Position numbers and translations under genes: made by a program
In this document: piece after piece, positions 1 through 5,884 of the stretch
Layout: the number at the start of each line of letters is the position of its first letter
Numbering within the stretch: position 1 is the stretch's first letter
DNA from: JBDSKH01 sp050245915
GTDB taxonomy: Bacteria > Actinomycetota > Actinomycetes > Actinomycetales > Microbacteriaceae
NCBI GenBank assembly: GCA_050245915.1
Contig: JBFWWZ010000061.1
Coordinates: forward strand, 1 to 12,844
Direction of reading: 5' to 3'
DNA length: 12,844 nucleotides
The notes under the pieces: model-generated
Databases searched by the model: none
What the model was told of the DNA's origin: nothing
Seen by the model: the letters and a program-made list of their open reading frames with translations, nothing else

Positions 1-87
1 TTCCTGCTCTGGGTCGGCATCGTGCTGCTGGTCATCGCCGCCATCGTGTGGCTGATCCGCTTCCTCACGGGCCGCCGCGCCGTCTAG
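1..87 (+). CDS. C-terminal tail of a membrane protein (partial)
   Basis: The window opens inside a gene in frame 1. The last 28 codons are visible before a TAG stop at 85-87. They encode one strongly hydrophobic segment (start FLLWVGIVLLVIAAIVW) followed by a short basic tail (LIRFLTGRRAV), the usual look of a final transmembrane helix with a positively charged cytoplasmic end. A strong hairpin follows 20 bp downstream, so this is the last gene of its transcript. The family cannot be named from so little. It could be a multi-pass membrane protein or a small protein with a single C-terminal helix. Confidence 0.6.
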   Translation, partial: FLLWVGIVLLVIAAIVWLIRFLTGRRAV

Positions 88-107
88 GCGACCCACCGGA
101 CTGGAAC

Positions 108-148
108 ACGAGGGCCCCGTCACCGCACCCGCGGGACGGGGCCCTCGT
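108..148 (+). terminator. Strong hairpin terminator after the first gene
   Basis: A perfect 14-bp inverted repeat pairs positions 108-121 (core GAGGGCCCCGTC) with 135-148, around a 13-nt loop. The sequence after it is TCGTTC, only modestly T-rich, as is common for actinobacterial intrinsic terminators. It lies 20 bp after the stop of the partial gene and before the antiporter gene, so it probably ends the upstream transcript. Confidence 0.75.
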
Positions 149-159
149 TCGTTCCCGGC

Positions 160-178
160 GGTCGAGCCTGTCGAGACC
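160..178. repeat. REP-like half site (GGTCGAGCCTGTCGAGACC)
   Basis: This 19-bp imperfect palindrome reads GGTCGAGCCTGTCGAGACC. I recognise it as a type of short intergenic repeat that is widespread in Microbacteriaceae and related actinobacteria. That is recollection and was not checked by search. It sits just upstream of the antiporter start. It could be a decayed REP end or part of the antiporter leader. Confidence 0.4.
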
Positions 179-195
179 CCTGAGACAATGGATGC

Positions 196-1293
196 ATGAA
201 CAGCACCCAGCTCCGTCAGAACCTGGGTGCGATCGGCGTGCCGATCCTCGGTGTCGTCCTCCTCGCCGCCGGGTGGAACGTGAAGGAGCCGGCGCTGTGG
301 CTCGTCATCCTGATGGCCGTGGTGCTGGCCGCGACGGTGCTGGCCGCGGTGCATCACGCCGAGGTGATCGCGCACAAGGTGGGCGAGCCGTACGGGTCGC
401 TGGTCCTCGCGATCGCGGTCACCGTGATCGAGGTGGCGCTGATCATCACGCTGGTGGTGTCCGGCGGCCCGGAGACCGCGACACTCGCCCGGGACACCGT
501 GTTCGCCGCGGCGATGATCACCGTCAACGGGATCCTCGGCGTGAGCCTGCTGGTCGGGGCACTCCGGCACGGGCTGATCCGGTTCAACGCGGAAGGCGCC
601 GGCGCACTCCTCGCCACCGTCACCACGCTCGCGGTTCTCTGCCTCGTCGTGCCGACGTTCACCTCGGCCCCGGCGGCACAGTTCTCGACCTCGCAGCTGA
701 TCTTCGTCGCCGTCGTCTCGCTCGCCCTCTACGCGCTGTTCGTGACGACCCAGACCCTGAAGCACCGTGACTTCTTCCTGCCGGTGACCGCCGACGGCAC
801 CAAGATCCGGGACGAGGAGCACGCGGCGGCGCCCACCACCCGCGCGACCCTGCTCAGCCTCGGGATGCTGATGCTGGCCCTGGTCGCGGTGGTCGGCCTG
901 GCGAAACTGGTGTCGCCGTCGATCGAGGCCGGGGTCGTCGCCGTCGGCTTCCCGAACTCGTTCGTCGGCGTCGTGATCGCGCTGCTGGTGCTGCTGCCGG
1001 AGAGCATCGCGGCGGTGCGGGCCGCCCGGCGCAACCGCATCCAGACCAGCATCAATCTGGCGCTCGGGTCGGCGATGGCGAGCATCGGCCTCACCATCCC
1101 GGCGATCGCGGTCGCGTCGTTCTTCCTCGACGGCCCCCTGCTGCTCGGACTCGGCCCGACTCAGATCGTGCTGCTGCTGCTGACGGTGGTGGTCAGCATC
1201 CTGACGATCGCGCCCGGCCGGGCGACCCGGCTGCAGGGCGGCGTGCACCTGGCGGTGTTCGCGGCGTTCATCTTCCTGTCCATCGCGCCCTGA
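196..1293 (+). CDS. chaA: ChaA-type calcium/sodium:proton antiporter
   Basis: This inner-membrane antiporter exchanges Ca2+ and/or Na+/K+ for protons and is used in cation and pH homeostasis. At 365 aa it is almost exactly the length of E. coli ChaA. The N-terminal half has the family motif HAEVIAHKVGEPYGSL (about residues 54-69) followed by VTVIEVALI, with a membrane-embedded acidic residue, Glu79. The second half repeats the pattern with LLPESIAAVRA around Glu269. The end (APGRATRLQGGVHLAVF, about 339-355) also matches ChaA. I count about 11 hydrophobic segments, and the hydrophilic break at residues 188-216 is the central cytoplasmic loop that divides the two inverted halves. The ATG at 196 has no good Shine-Dalgarno. 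A GACAAT box at 184-189 makes a leaderless start possible. An earlier ATG at 188 runs straight into a stop. The gene is convergent with the MarR gene, 15 bp away. Family assignment is secure; ion preference is not. Confidence 0.9.
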   Translation: MNSTQLRQNLGAIGVPILGVVLLAAGWNVKEPALWLVILMAVVLAATVLAAVHHAEVIAHKVGEPYGSLVLAIAVTVIEVALIITLVVSGGPETATLARDTVFAAAMITVNGILGVSLLVGALRHGLIRFNAEGAGALLATVTTLAVLCLVVPTFTSAPAAQFSTSQLIFVAVVSLALYALFVTTQTLKHRDFFLPVTADGTKIRDEEHAAAPTTRATLLSLGMLMLALVAVVGLAKLVSPSIEAGVVAVGFPNSFVGVVIALLVLLPESIAAVRAARRNRIQTSINLALGSAMASIGLTIPAIAVASFFLDGPLLLGLGPTQIVLLLLTVVVSILTIAPGRATRLQGGVHLAVFAAFIFLSIAP

Positions 1294-1317
1294 TCTCGAC
1301 CTACTCGATCAGCGGGC
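1291..1317. repeat. Degenerate REP-like remnant between convergent genes
   Basis: The string TCTCGACCTACTCGATCAGC resembles the outer ends of the larger repeat arm at 3481-3515 (GGTTTCGATACG...CTACTCAACCAGCG) with the GC-rich centre missing. It spans both stop codons of a convergent gene pair, and TGATC at 1291-1295 pairs with GATCA at 1307-1311. It may act as a weak two-way terminator. The resemblance was judged by eye. Confidence 0.35.
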
Positions 1318-1734
1318 GGCGTCGATGACGCGGTGCAGGGTGGTGCGCAGCGCGATGAGTTCGTCGGCATCCATCGCGAGGGTCGCGGCGACACGGGGCG
1401 GCACCGTCTCGGCCTCGGCGCGCAGCGCGCGGCCCGCGTCGGTGAGCGCGACGTCGAGGGTTCGCTCGTCGGCGCCGCGGGCACGGCTGACGTAGCCGAT
1501 CGCCTCGAGCCGCTTGACGAGGGGCGACAGAGTCGCGGGTTCGAGGGCGAGCGCACGCGACAGGTCGACGACGGTGCGCGGGCTGCGCTCCCAGAGCGCG
1601 AGCATGACGAGGTACTGCGGATGCGTGAGCCCCAGCGGCTCGAGCAACGGCCGGTAGGCGGCGATCACCTTGCGCGTCGCGACGGCGAGCGCGAAGCAGA
1701 CCTGGTTCTCGAGTGCCAGCACATCCGTCGACAC
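1309..1734 (-). CDS. OhrR-like MarR-family redox repressor
   Basis: This 141-aa dimeric winged-helix repressor has the N-terminal signature of organic-hydroperoxide sensors: LENQVCF with Cys13 at the position of the reactive Cys15 of Bacillus OhrR, then YRPLLEPLGLTHPQYLVML. The recognition-helix region is about residues 62-77 (LALEPATLSPLVKRLE). The wing carries the DERTLDVALTDAG motif (about residues 88-100). Of the two tyrosines that hydrogen-bond the sensing cysteine in Bacillus OhrR, Tyr29 is kept (Tyr27 here) but Tyr40 is replaced by His38. The GTG start is preceded by GGAGG (1741-1745 on the opposite strand), 6 nt away, and then by a palindrome at 1753-1766 that probably mediates autorepression. 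No ohr peroxidase gene lies next to it, so the regulon is unclear. It might instead be a general MarR regulator that has kept the cysteine. Confidence 0.85.
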   Translation of the reverse strand: MSTDVLALENQVCFALAVATRKVIAAYRPLLEPLGLTHPQYLVMLALWERSPRTVVDLSRALALEPATLSPLVKRLEAIGYVSRARGADERTLDVALTDAGRALRAEAETVPPRVAATLAMDADELIALRTTLHRVIDAAR

Positions 1735-1752
1735 GAGCAGCCTCCCGATTTC

Positions 1753-1766
1753 GTTAGTACACTAAC
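1753..1766. promoter_or_regulatory. MarR/OhrR operator over divergent -10 boxes
   Basis: The perfect palindrome GTTAGT-AC-ACTAAC lies in the 36-bp gap between the MarR-family gene and the divergent small gene. A -10-like TACACT (1758-1763) faces the small gene, 7 nt before its GTG, and the opposite strand of 1759-1764 reads TAGTGT toward the repressor gene. A dimer bound here would cover both promoters. MarR proteins typically autoregulate through such AT-rich palindromes. Binding itself is inferred. Confidence 0.7.
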
Positions 1767-1770
1767 TATT

Positions 1771-2007
1771 GTGACACGAACGGATTCGTCGCCGCCCGCC
1801 AACGACTTCGAAGGCGGCGGCTTCTTCAACCGGCTGAACCGCCGGCTGTTCCCGTACCTCGGGCCCCCGCCGCTGGGACCCTACGACCAGCCCGAGCCGG
1901 CCCCCGCATCCGGTCGCGCGTGCCCGCTCTGCGGGCGCCCGATGGCCGAGCACGAGTTCGACCGCAGCGGCGAGCAGACCCGCGCGACGCGGATGTACTG
2001 CCCGTAG
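1771..2007 (+). CDS. Small zinc-ribbon-like protein of unknown function
   Basis: This is a 78-aa protein I cannot assign to a characterised family. The N-terminal half is basic and aromatic (GGGFFNRLNRRLFPYLG, about residues 15-31), followed by a proline-rich stretch (PPPLGPYDQPEPAPA). The C-terminus is a probable metal-binding knuckle, CPLCGRPM with Cys51 and Cys54, then His61 and a final Cys77 one residue from the end. The GTG start follows a TACACT -10 box by 7 nt with no leader and no Shine-Dalgarno, so translation is probably leaderless. The frame is open further upstream through the MarR gene, but that part is antisense and has no promoter signal. The gene shares the MarR operator region and is therefore likely under that repressor. 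Its stop lies one base from the stop of the next, convergent gene. Confidence 0.6.
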   Translation: MTRTDSSPPANDFEGGGFFNRLNRRLFPYLGPPPLGPYDQPEPAPASGRACPLCGRPMAEHEFDRSGEQTRATRMYCP

Positions 2008-2008
2008 G

Positions 2009-2203
2009 TCAGCGCTTCGGCACCTTGCCGCGGCCGAAGATCAGCCACAGCAGCGAGCCGACGATGCTGAGGAAGAACGCCACCAGGATCCAGACGAACT
2101 TGCCGACGCCGCCGTGGTTCGGGTTGTTGACGATCGACACCACGGTGACGATGAAGATGATCAGCCCGACGATGCCGCCGAGCGAAGCTGTGATCGGATC
2201 CAT
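2009..2203 (-). CDS. PLDc_N-domain small membrane protein
   Basis: This is a 64-aa, two-helix membrane protein. Helix 1 is around residues 9-25 (GGIVGLIIFIVTVVSIV). A polar NNPNHGGVGK turn follows. Helix 2 ends in the signature WILVAFFLSIVGSLLWLIFGR and then a basic tail, GKVPKR. The W-x10-P/S-x2-G-x2-L/Y-x4-GR pattern is that of the PLDc_N (phospholipase D-nuclease N-terminal) domain, found alone in many actinobacterial proteins without known function. A start six bases upstream (MGMDPI) is also possible. I prefer the ATG at 2203 because a TACTGT -10 box on the same strand lies 6 nt before it. The protein has no catalytic phospholipase domain, so an enzymatic role should not be assumed. Confidence 0.75.
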   Translation of the reverse strand: MDPITASLGGIVGLIIFIVTVVSIVNNPNHGGVGKFVWILVAFFLSIVGSLLWLIFGRGKVPKR

Positions 2204-2208
2204 GCCCA

Positions 2209-2215
2209 TACAGTA
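2209..2215. promoter_or_regulatory. Overlapping divergent -10 boxes (TACAGTA)
   Basis: In the 18-bp gap between the PLDc_N gene and the aminotransferase-like gene, the top strand reads TACAGT (2209-2214), 7 nt before the ATG at 2222. The bottom strand of 2210-2215 reads TACTGT, 6 nt before the ATG at 2203. Both fit leaderless transcripts, and the two hexamers share five bases. No clear -35 boxes are seen. The call rests on spacing and hexamer match only. Confidence 0.5.
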
Positions 2216-2221
2216 CTGAGC

Positions 2222-3433
2222 ATGGCCTTCGACGTGGCGGCGCTGCGCGCCGAGTTCCCCTCCCTCGCCTCCGGCATCGCCCACTTCGACGGACCCGGCG
2301 GCACCCAGACCCCGCGCGTCGTCGGCGAGGCGATCGCGCGAGTGCTCACCGGCCCGCTGTCGAACCGGGGCTCAGAGGGCCCGGTCTCCGAGACCAATGC
2401 CGAGGATGCGGTGGCCGCATTCCGCCAGGCGGGAGCCGACCTGCTCGGCGCCGACCCGCGCGGCATCGTGTACGGGCGCAGCGCCACCCAGCTCACGTAC
2501 GACTTCTCCCGGCACCTGGCGAAGGGATGGGGACCCGGCGACGAGGTGGTCGTCACCCGGCTCGACCACGACTCCAACGTGCGCCCGTGGATCCAGGCCG
2601 TCGAAGCCGCAGGCGCGACGGTGCGCTGGGTCGAGCTCGATCCCGCGACCGCCGAACTCGATCCCGCGAGCCTGGATGCCGCCCTCACCGGGCGCACCCG
2701 TCTCGTCGCCCTGACCGCGGCATCCAATCTGCTCGGCACCAAGCCGGCCGTGCGCGCCGTCGCGGACCGGGTGCACGCCCTCGGCGGGCTGCTCTATGTC
2801 GACGGGGTGCACTACACCGCGCACCAGTTCGTCGACATCGGCGAGCTCGGCGCCGACTTCTTCATGTGCTCGCCCTACAAGTTCCTCGGGCCGCACTGCG
2901 CGATGCTCGCCGCCGCACCCGAGCTGCTCGAGACGATCACGCCCGACAAGCTGGCGCCCTCGACCAATGTGGTGCCCGAGCGCTTCGAGTTCGGCACGCT
3001 GCCGTACGAGATCATGGCGGGCGTCACGGCGGCGATCGACTTCCTCGCCGGCATCGCGCCCGGATCGGCCACCACCCGCCGCGACCGGCTGCGCGCCTCG
3101 CTGCACGAGATCGACGAGCACGAGCTGCGGCTGCGGCAGGCGCTCGAGGCCGGGCTCGCCTCGTTCGGCGACGACATCATCCTGTGGTCGCGCGCCGCTG
3201 ACCGCACCCCGACCCTGTCGCTCACGATGCCGGGCCGTCGCACGGAGGACGCGTACCGCTTCCTCACCGCGCGCGACGTGCTCGCCCCGGCCAGCGACTT
3301 CTACGCCTACGAGGCGTTCAGAGCTCTCGGCACCGACGACAGCGGGGCGCTGCGGCTGGGTGTCGCGCCGTACACCGACGACCGTGATGTCGAGCGCGTG
3401 CTCGACGGGATCGGCGCGTTCCTCGCCCGCTGA
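2222..3433 (+). CDS. Cysteine desulfurase-like PLP enzyme (VC1184 type)
   Basis: This is a 403-aa fold-type I, class V aminotransferase-like protein in the cysteine desulfurase-like family I know as TIGR01976. The N-terminal FDGPGGTQTP (about residues 22-31) is typical of it. VTRLDHDSNVRPW (111-123) corresponds to the SufS/Csd substrate-side loop. YVDGVHYTAH (192-201) holds the PLP-ring aspartate, Asp194. CSPYKFLGPH carries the Schiff-base lysine, Lys220. The only cysteines are Cys216 and Cys226, both beside that lysine. The C-terminal loop that carries the catalytic cysteine of true desulfurases has none here; the region reads GALRLGVAPYTDDRDVERVL. A role in Fe-S assembly is therefore unlikely, and a lyase or epimerase-type reaction on a small amino acid is more plausible. 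There are no suf or isc neighbours. The ATG at 2222 follows a leaderless -10 box. Confidence 0.8.
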   Translation: MAFDVAALRAEFPSLASGIAHFDGPGGTQTPRVVGEAIARVLTGPLSNRGSEGPVSETNAEDAVAAFRQAGADLLGADPRGIVYGRSATQLTYDFSRHLAKGWGPGDEVVVTRLDHDSNVRPWIQAVEAAGATVRWVELDPATAELDPASLDAALTGRTRLVALTAASNLLGTKPAVRAVADRVHALGGLLYVDGVHYTAHQFVDIGELGADFFMCSPYKFLGPHCAMLAAAPELLETITPDKLAPSTNVVPERFEFGTLPYEIMAGVTAAIDFLAGIAPGSATTRRDRLRASLHEIDEHELRLRQALEAGLASFGDDIILWSRAADRTPTLSLTMPGRRTEDAYRFLTARDVLAPASDFYAYEAFRALGTDDSGALRLGVAPYTDDRDVERVLDGIGAFLAR

Positions 3434-3515
3434 TTGAGTAGCGGCCCCCGGCCGCGTGTCGAAATCAGCACGGAACCGCGGGTTTCGATACGCCGCTGCG
3501 CGGCTACTCAACCAG
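3430..3515. repeat. REP-like inverted repeat, probable two-way terminator
   Basis: Two diverged copies of one element face each other between convergent genes. The left arm is 3430-3466 (TGATTGAGTAGCGGC...CGTGTCGAAATC) and the right arm is 3481-3515 (GGTTTCGATACGCCG...GGCTACTCAACCAG). The outer about 11 bp and the inner about 13 bp pair with few mismatches, the GC-rich centres pair poorly, and the loop is 14 nt. The left arm includes the stop codon of the PLP enzyme gene. The arm sequence resembles a repeat I recall as common between genes in Microbacterium genomes. It probably ends transcription from both sides. Confidence 0.75.
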
Positions 3516-3533
3516 CGGAGGGGGCGGAGGGCG

Positions 3534-4787
3534 CTAGCCCAGGCGGATCCCGCGCGCCGACATGAACGGCACAGGGTCGGTGAGCTGCCCGTTGACCCGG
3601 ATGATGAAGTGCAGGTGGCATCCGGTCGATCCGCCGGTGGAGCCGACCCGGGCGATCTGCTGGCCGGCGGCGACCTCCGCGCCGTACCCGACCAGGATGC
3701 CGCCGGACAGGATGTGACCGTACCCCGATGAGGTGCCGTCGCCGTGGCTGATCTGCACGAAGTTGCCGAGGTCGCCGTTCCAGCCGGCGTACACGACGGT
3801 CCCGGCGTGCGCGGCGTAGATCGGTGCGCCGCAGCCCTGGCCGGCGATGTCCGTGCCGCTGTGCAGCTTCCAGTAGTGATAGATCGGGTGGTAGCGGTTG
3901 CCGAAGCTGCTGGAGATGTAGCCCGCTGACGGGCGTGCCCACCCGAAGCCGTTGACCGAGCCGGCGTTCGCGGCGGCCGCCGCGGCGGCGGCGAGCGCGG
4001 CGAGCCGCGCCTTCTCGCGCGCGACCACACCCGCCTGGTAGTCGGCTTCGGTCGCCTGACGCTTCTGCACGAGCACCTCGAGCTGCGCCTCGAGCTCGGC
4101 CTGGTGGTCCTGCTGCTCGGCGATCGCGGCGTTGACCGCCTCGGTCGCCTTGCGGGCCTCGTCGAGCGCCTTCTCGGCCGCCGCGCGCAGCTCCTCGCGT
4201 TTCTGCTCGGCGATGTCCGCCTGGTCGCTGAGCGCCTCCGCGGTGTTCTGCAACTGAAGCGCGCCCGAGTACACCCGATCGGACTGCTCCGAGAGCCGGT
4301 CCATCGCCTCCAGCCGGTAGAGCAGAGCGTCGGCACCCTGCGAGTCGGCGAACAGCTGGGCGGCGAGATCGCCGTTCGCCGATTTCGCGAGCATCGCGAG
4401 CAGGCGGTTGGCCTGCTGCTTGGCGGCCTCCGCATCCGTGCGGGCGGCCTCGGCCTGGGCGGCGAGATCGTCGGCGACGATGACCTGGGCGTCGTAGGCG
4501 TCCTGAGCCTCGGCGTACGCCTCGCCTTTCGCGATCTCGTTGGCCTGCGCCGTCTCGAGGTCGCTTTGCAGCTTGGCGAGGAGCGCCTGGATCGCCGCGA
4601 TCTGCGCCTTCGCCTTCGCCTCGTTGGCGCGGGCGGCGGTGACGTCGGCCCAGGTGGGGTAGTCGATGGCGGGCGCGGCGAGCGCGGGAGCGGGACCGCT
4701 CAGCACCACCCCGAGCACGAGCGCGACGACGAGCGCGTGCGCGGCAGTGCGCACGCGCGACAGCCCCACCCCGCGCCGGCTCCCCAT
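3534..4787 (-). CDS. Secreted coiled-coil M23 peptidoglycan endopeptidase
   Basis: This 417-aa exported cell-wall hydrolase probably cuts peptidoglycan cross-links during growth or division. A signal peptide covers about residues 1-38 (GSRRGVGLSRVR basic start, hydrophobic AHALVVALVLGVVLSG, ALAA near the cleavage site). Residues about 45-265 are alanine-, glutamate- and lysine-rich helices that look like a long coiled coil, as in EnvC, PcsB and RipC-type regulators of FtsEX-linked hydrolases. A run of eight alanines (about 265-273) acts as a linker. The LytM/M23 zinc domain follows: SSSFGNRYHP, then HSGTDIAG with His309 and Asp313, YGH with His358, and GCHLHF with His391 and His393. All zinc and catalytic residues are present, so it should be active. 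The ATG at 4787 is chosen for its GAGAGG Shine-Dalgarno 5 nt upstream; the in-frame TTG at 4802 lies before that site. FtsEX genes are not nearby. Confidence 0.88.
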   Translation of the reverse strand: MGSRRGVGLSRVRTAAHALVVALVLGVVLSGPAPALAAPAIDYPTWADVTAARANEAKAKAQIAAIQALLAKLQSDLETAQANEIAKGEAYAEAQDAYDAQVIVADDLAAQAEAARTDAEAAKQQANRLLAMLAKSANGDLAAQLFADSQGADALLYRLEAMDRLSEQSDRVYSGALQLQNTAEALSDQADIAEQKREELRAAAEKALDEARKATEAVNAAIAEQQDHQAELEAQLEVLVQKRQATEADYQAGVVAREKARLAALAAAAAAAANAGSVNGFGWARPSAGYISSSFGNRYHPIYHYWKLHSGTDIAGQGCGAPIYAAHAGTVVYAGWNGDLGNFVQISHGDGTSSGYGHILSGGILVGYGAEVAAGQQIARVGSTGGSTGCHLHFIIRVNGQLTDPVPFMSARGIRLG

Positions 4788-4864
4788 GTCCGCCTCTCTC
4801 AACCAGTACTTGAGGGTATGCGAGCCGCCTGCCCGGGCCGTGGCACGACACGTAGGCTCGCAGC
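4788..4864. promoter_or_regulatory. Divergent promoter region, peptidase and LLM gene
   Basis: This 77-bp gap serves two genes. Toward the peptidase, GAGAGG (bottom strand of 4793-4798) is a Shine-Dalgarno 5 nt from its ATG. Toward the oxidoreductase, TAGGCT at 4853-4858 lies 6 nt before the GTG, matching a -10 box for a leaderless transcript. No convincing -35 boxes are visible on either strand. Confidence 0.45.
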
Positions 4865-5884
4865 GTGGCCTTCCTCATCGACGCCGGCGGCGACGTCGCC
4901 ATCAGCCCCCTCGACCTGGAGTCCGCGGCGATCGCGGCCGAGCAGACCGGGTACGACGGGGTCATCGCCCCCGAGACCCAGCACGACCCGTTCATCGCCC
5001 TGACGCTCGCGGCCCGGGCGACCGAGCGGGTGACCCTCACCACCGGGATCGCGGTGGCGTTCGCGCGCAACCCGATGACGACCGCGATGGCGGCCAACGA
5101 CATCCAGCTCATCTCGCAGGGTCGGCTCATCCTCGGGCTGGGGTCGCAGGTGAAGGCCCACATCGAGCGCCGCTTCTCGATGCCCTGGTCGCAGCCCGCC
5201 GCCCGCATGCGCGAGTACGTGGAGGCGATCCGCGCGATCTGGCAGGCCTGGCAGACCGGCGAGCGGCTGAAGTTCCAGGGCGAGTTCTACACGCACACCC
5301 TGATGAGCCCGTTCTTCGACCCGGGCCCCAACCCGCACGGCACCCCGCCGATCTGGATCGCCGCGGTCGGCGAGGGCATGGCCGAGACCGCGGGGCGTGT
5401 CGCCGACGGCGTCATCGGGCACGGCTTCACGACGCGGCGCTACCTCACCGAGGTCAGCCTGCCCGCGGTGCGACGGGGTCAGGATGCCGCCGGCCGCGAG
5501 GCCGGCTCGGTCGGCTACAGCGTGTCCCCCTTCGTCGCCATCGGGTCGGAACAGGCGTCTCTCGACGCCGCTGTGCAGGCGGTCCGCGCGCAGATCGCGT
5601 TCTACGCCTCCACCCCGGCGTACCGCGGCGTCATGGAACTGCACGGCTGGGAGGAGACCGCCGACCAGCTGCACGCCCTGTCGACCCGCGGCGGCTGGAA
5701 GGAGATGGGCGCGCTCATCACCGACGAGATGGTGGGGGAGTTCGCCGCGGTCGGCACACCGGCCGAGGTCGGCGCGACGCTGCGGGAGCGCTTCGACGGG
5801 CTGGCCACGCGGATGTCGTTCTACGCCCCGTACCCGGTCGACCCGGCGGTCTGGCCGGAGGTGCTGACCGCCGTCCGCGGCTAG
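4865..5884 (+). CDS. LLM-class F420-dependent oxidoreductase
   Basis: This is a 339-aa TIM-barrel oxidoreductase of the luciferase-like superfamily, most like the actinobacterial F420-dependent subgroup I know as TIGR03617. Recognisable parts are the first strand and helix (MAFLIDAGGDVAISP), the YDGVIAPETQHDPFIALTLAA block (about residues 30-50), VTLTTGIAVAFARNPM (56-71), the ISQGRLILGLGSQVKAHIERR strand-loop (83-103), which binds the flavin or deazaflavin phosphate, and PPIWIAAVGEGMAE near residues 161-174. Members reduce or oxidise small carbonyl or alcohol compounds with coenzyme F420. Substrate and cofactor (F420 or FMN) cannot be settled here. The GTG start has no Shine-Dalgarno and follows a -10 box by 6 nt. 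An F420/NADP reductase-like gene lies 1.4 kb away on the other strand. The stop codon overlaps that of the gluconokinase. Confidence 0.85.
   Translation: MAFLIDAGGDVAISPLDLESAAIAAEQTGYDGVIAPETQHDPFIALTLAARATERVTLTTGIAVAFARNPMTTAMAANDIQLISQGRLILGLGSQVKAHIERRFSMPWSQPAARMREYVEAIRAIWQAWQTGERLKFQGEFYTHTLMSPFFDPGPNPHGTPPIWIAAVGEGMAETAGRVADGVIGHGFTTRRYLTEVSLPAVRRGQDAAGREAGSVGYSVSPFVAIGSEQASLDAAVQAVRAQIAFYASTPAYRGVMELHGWEETADQLHALSTRGGWKEMGALITDEMVGEFAAVGTPAEVGATLRERFDGLATRMSFYAPYPVDPAVWPEVLTAVRG

Noticed and set aside
2010..2284. A longer version of the PLDc_N protein starting near 2284
   Set aside because: The added N-terminus is glycine/glutamate/histidine-rich, lies inside the divergent PLP enzyme gene, and would skip the promoter-like TACTGT box next to the inner starts.
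2222..3433. Annotation as the Fe-S assembly desulfurase SufS or IscS
   Set aside because: No cysteine in the C-terminal catalytic loop and no suf or isc neighbours.
3961..3996. GCC/GCG-rich tract that could be a microsatellite or GC hairpin
   Set aside because: It encodes the poly-alanine linker of the peptidase in frame with mixed alanine codons; protein composition explains it.
2372..4435. A 687-codon open frame on the - strand
   Set aside because: It reads the PLP enzyme gene antisense and the peptidase gene out of frame. Composition is typical of a shadow frame, and it crosses the REP-like hairpin.
4788..4802. Longer peptidase start at a TTG (MREADMGS...)
   Set aside because: The TTG lies before the GAGAGG ribosome site that is ideally placed for the ATG at 4787, and the extension adds charged residues in front of a normal signal peptide.
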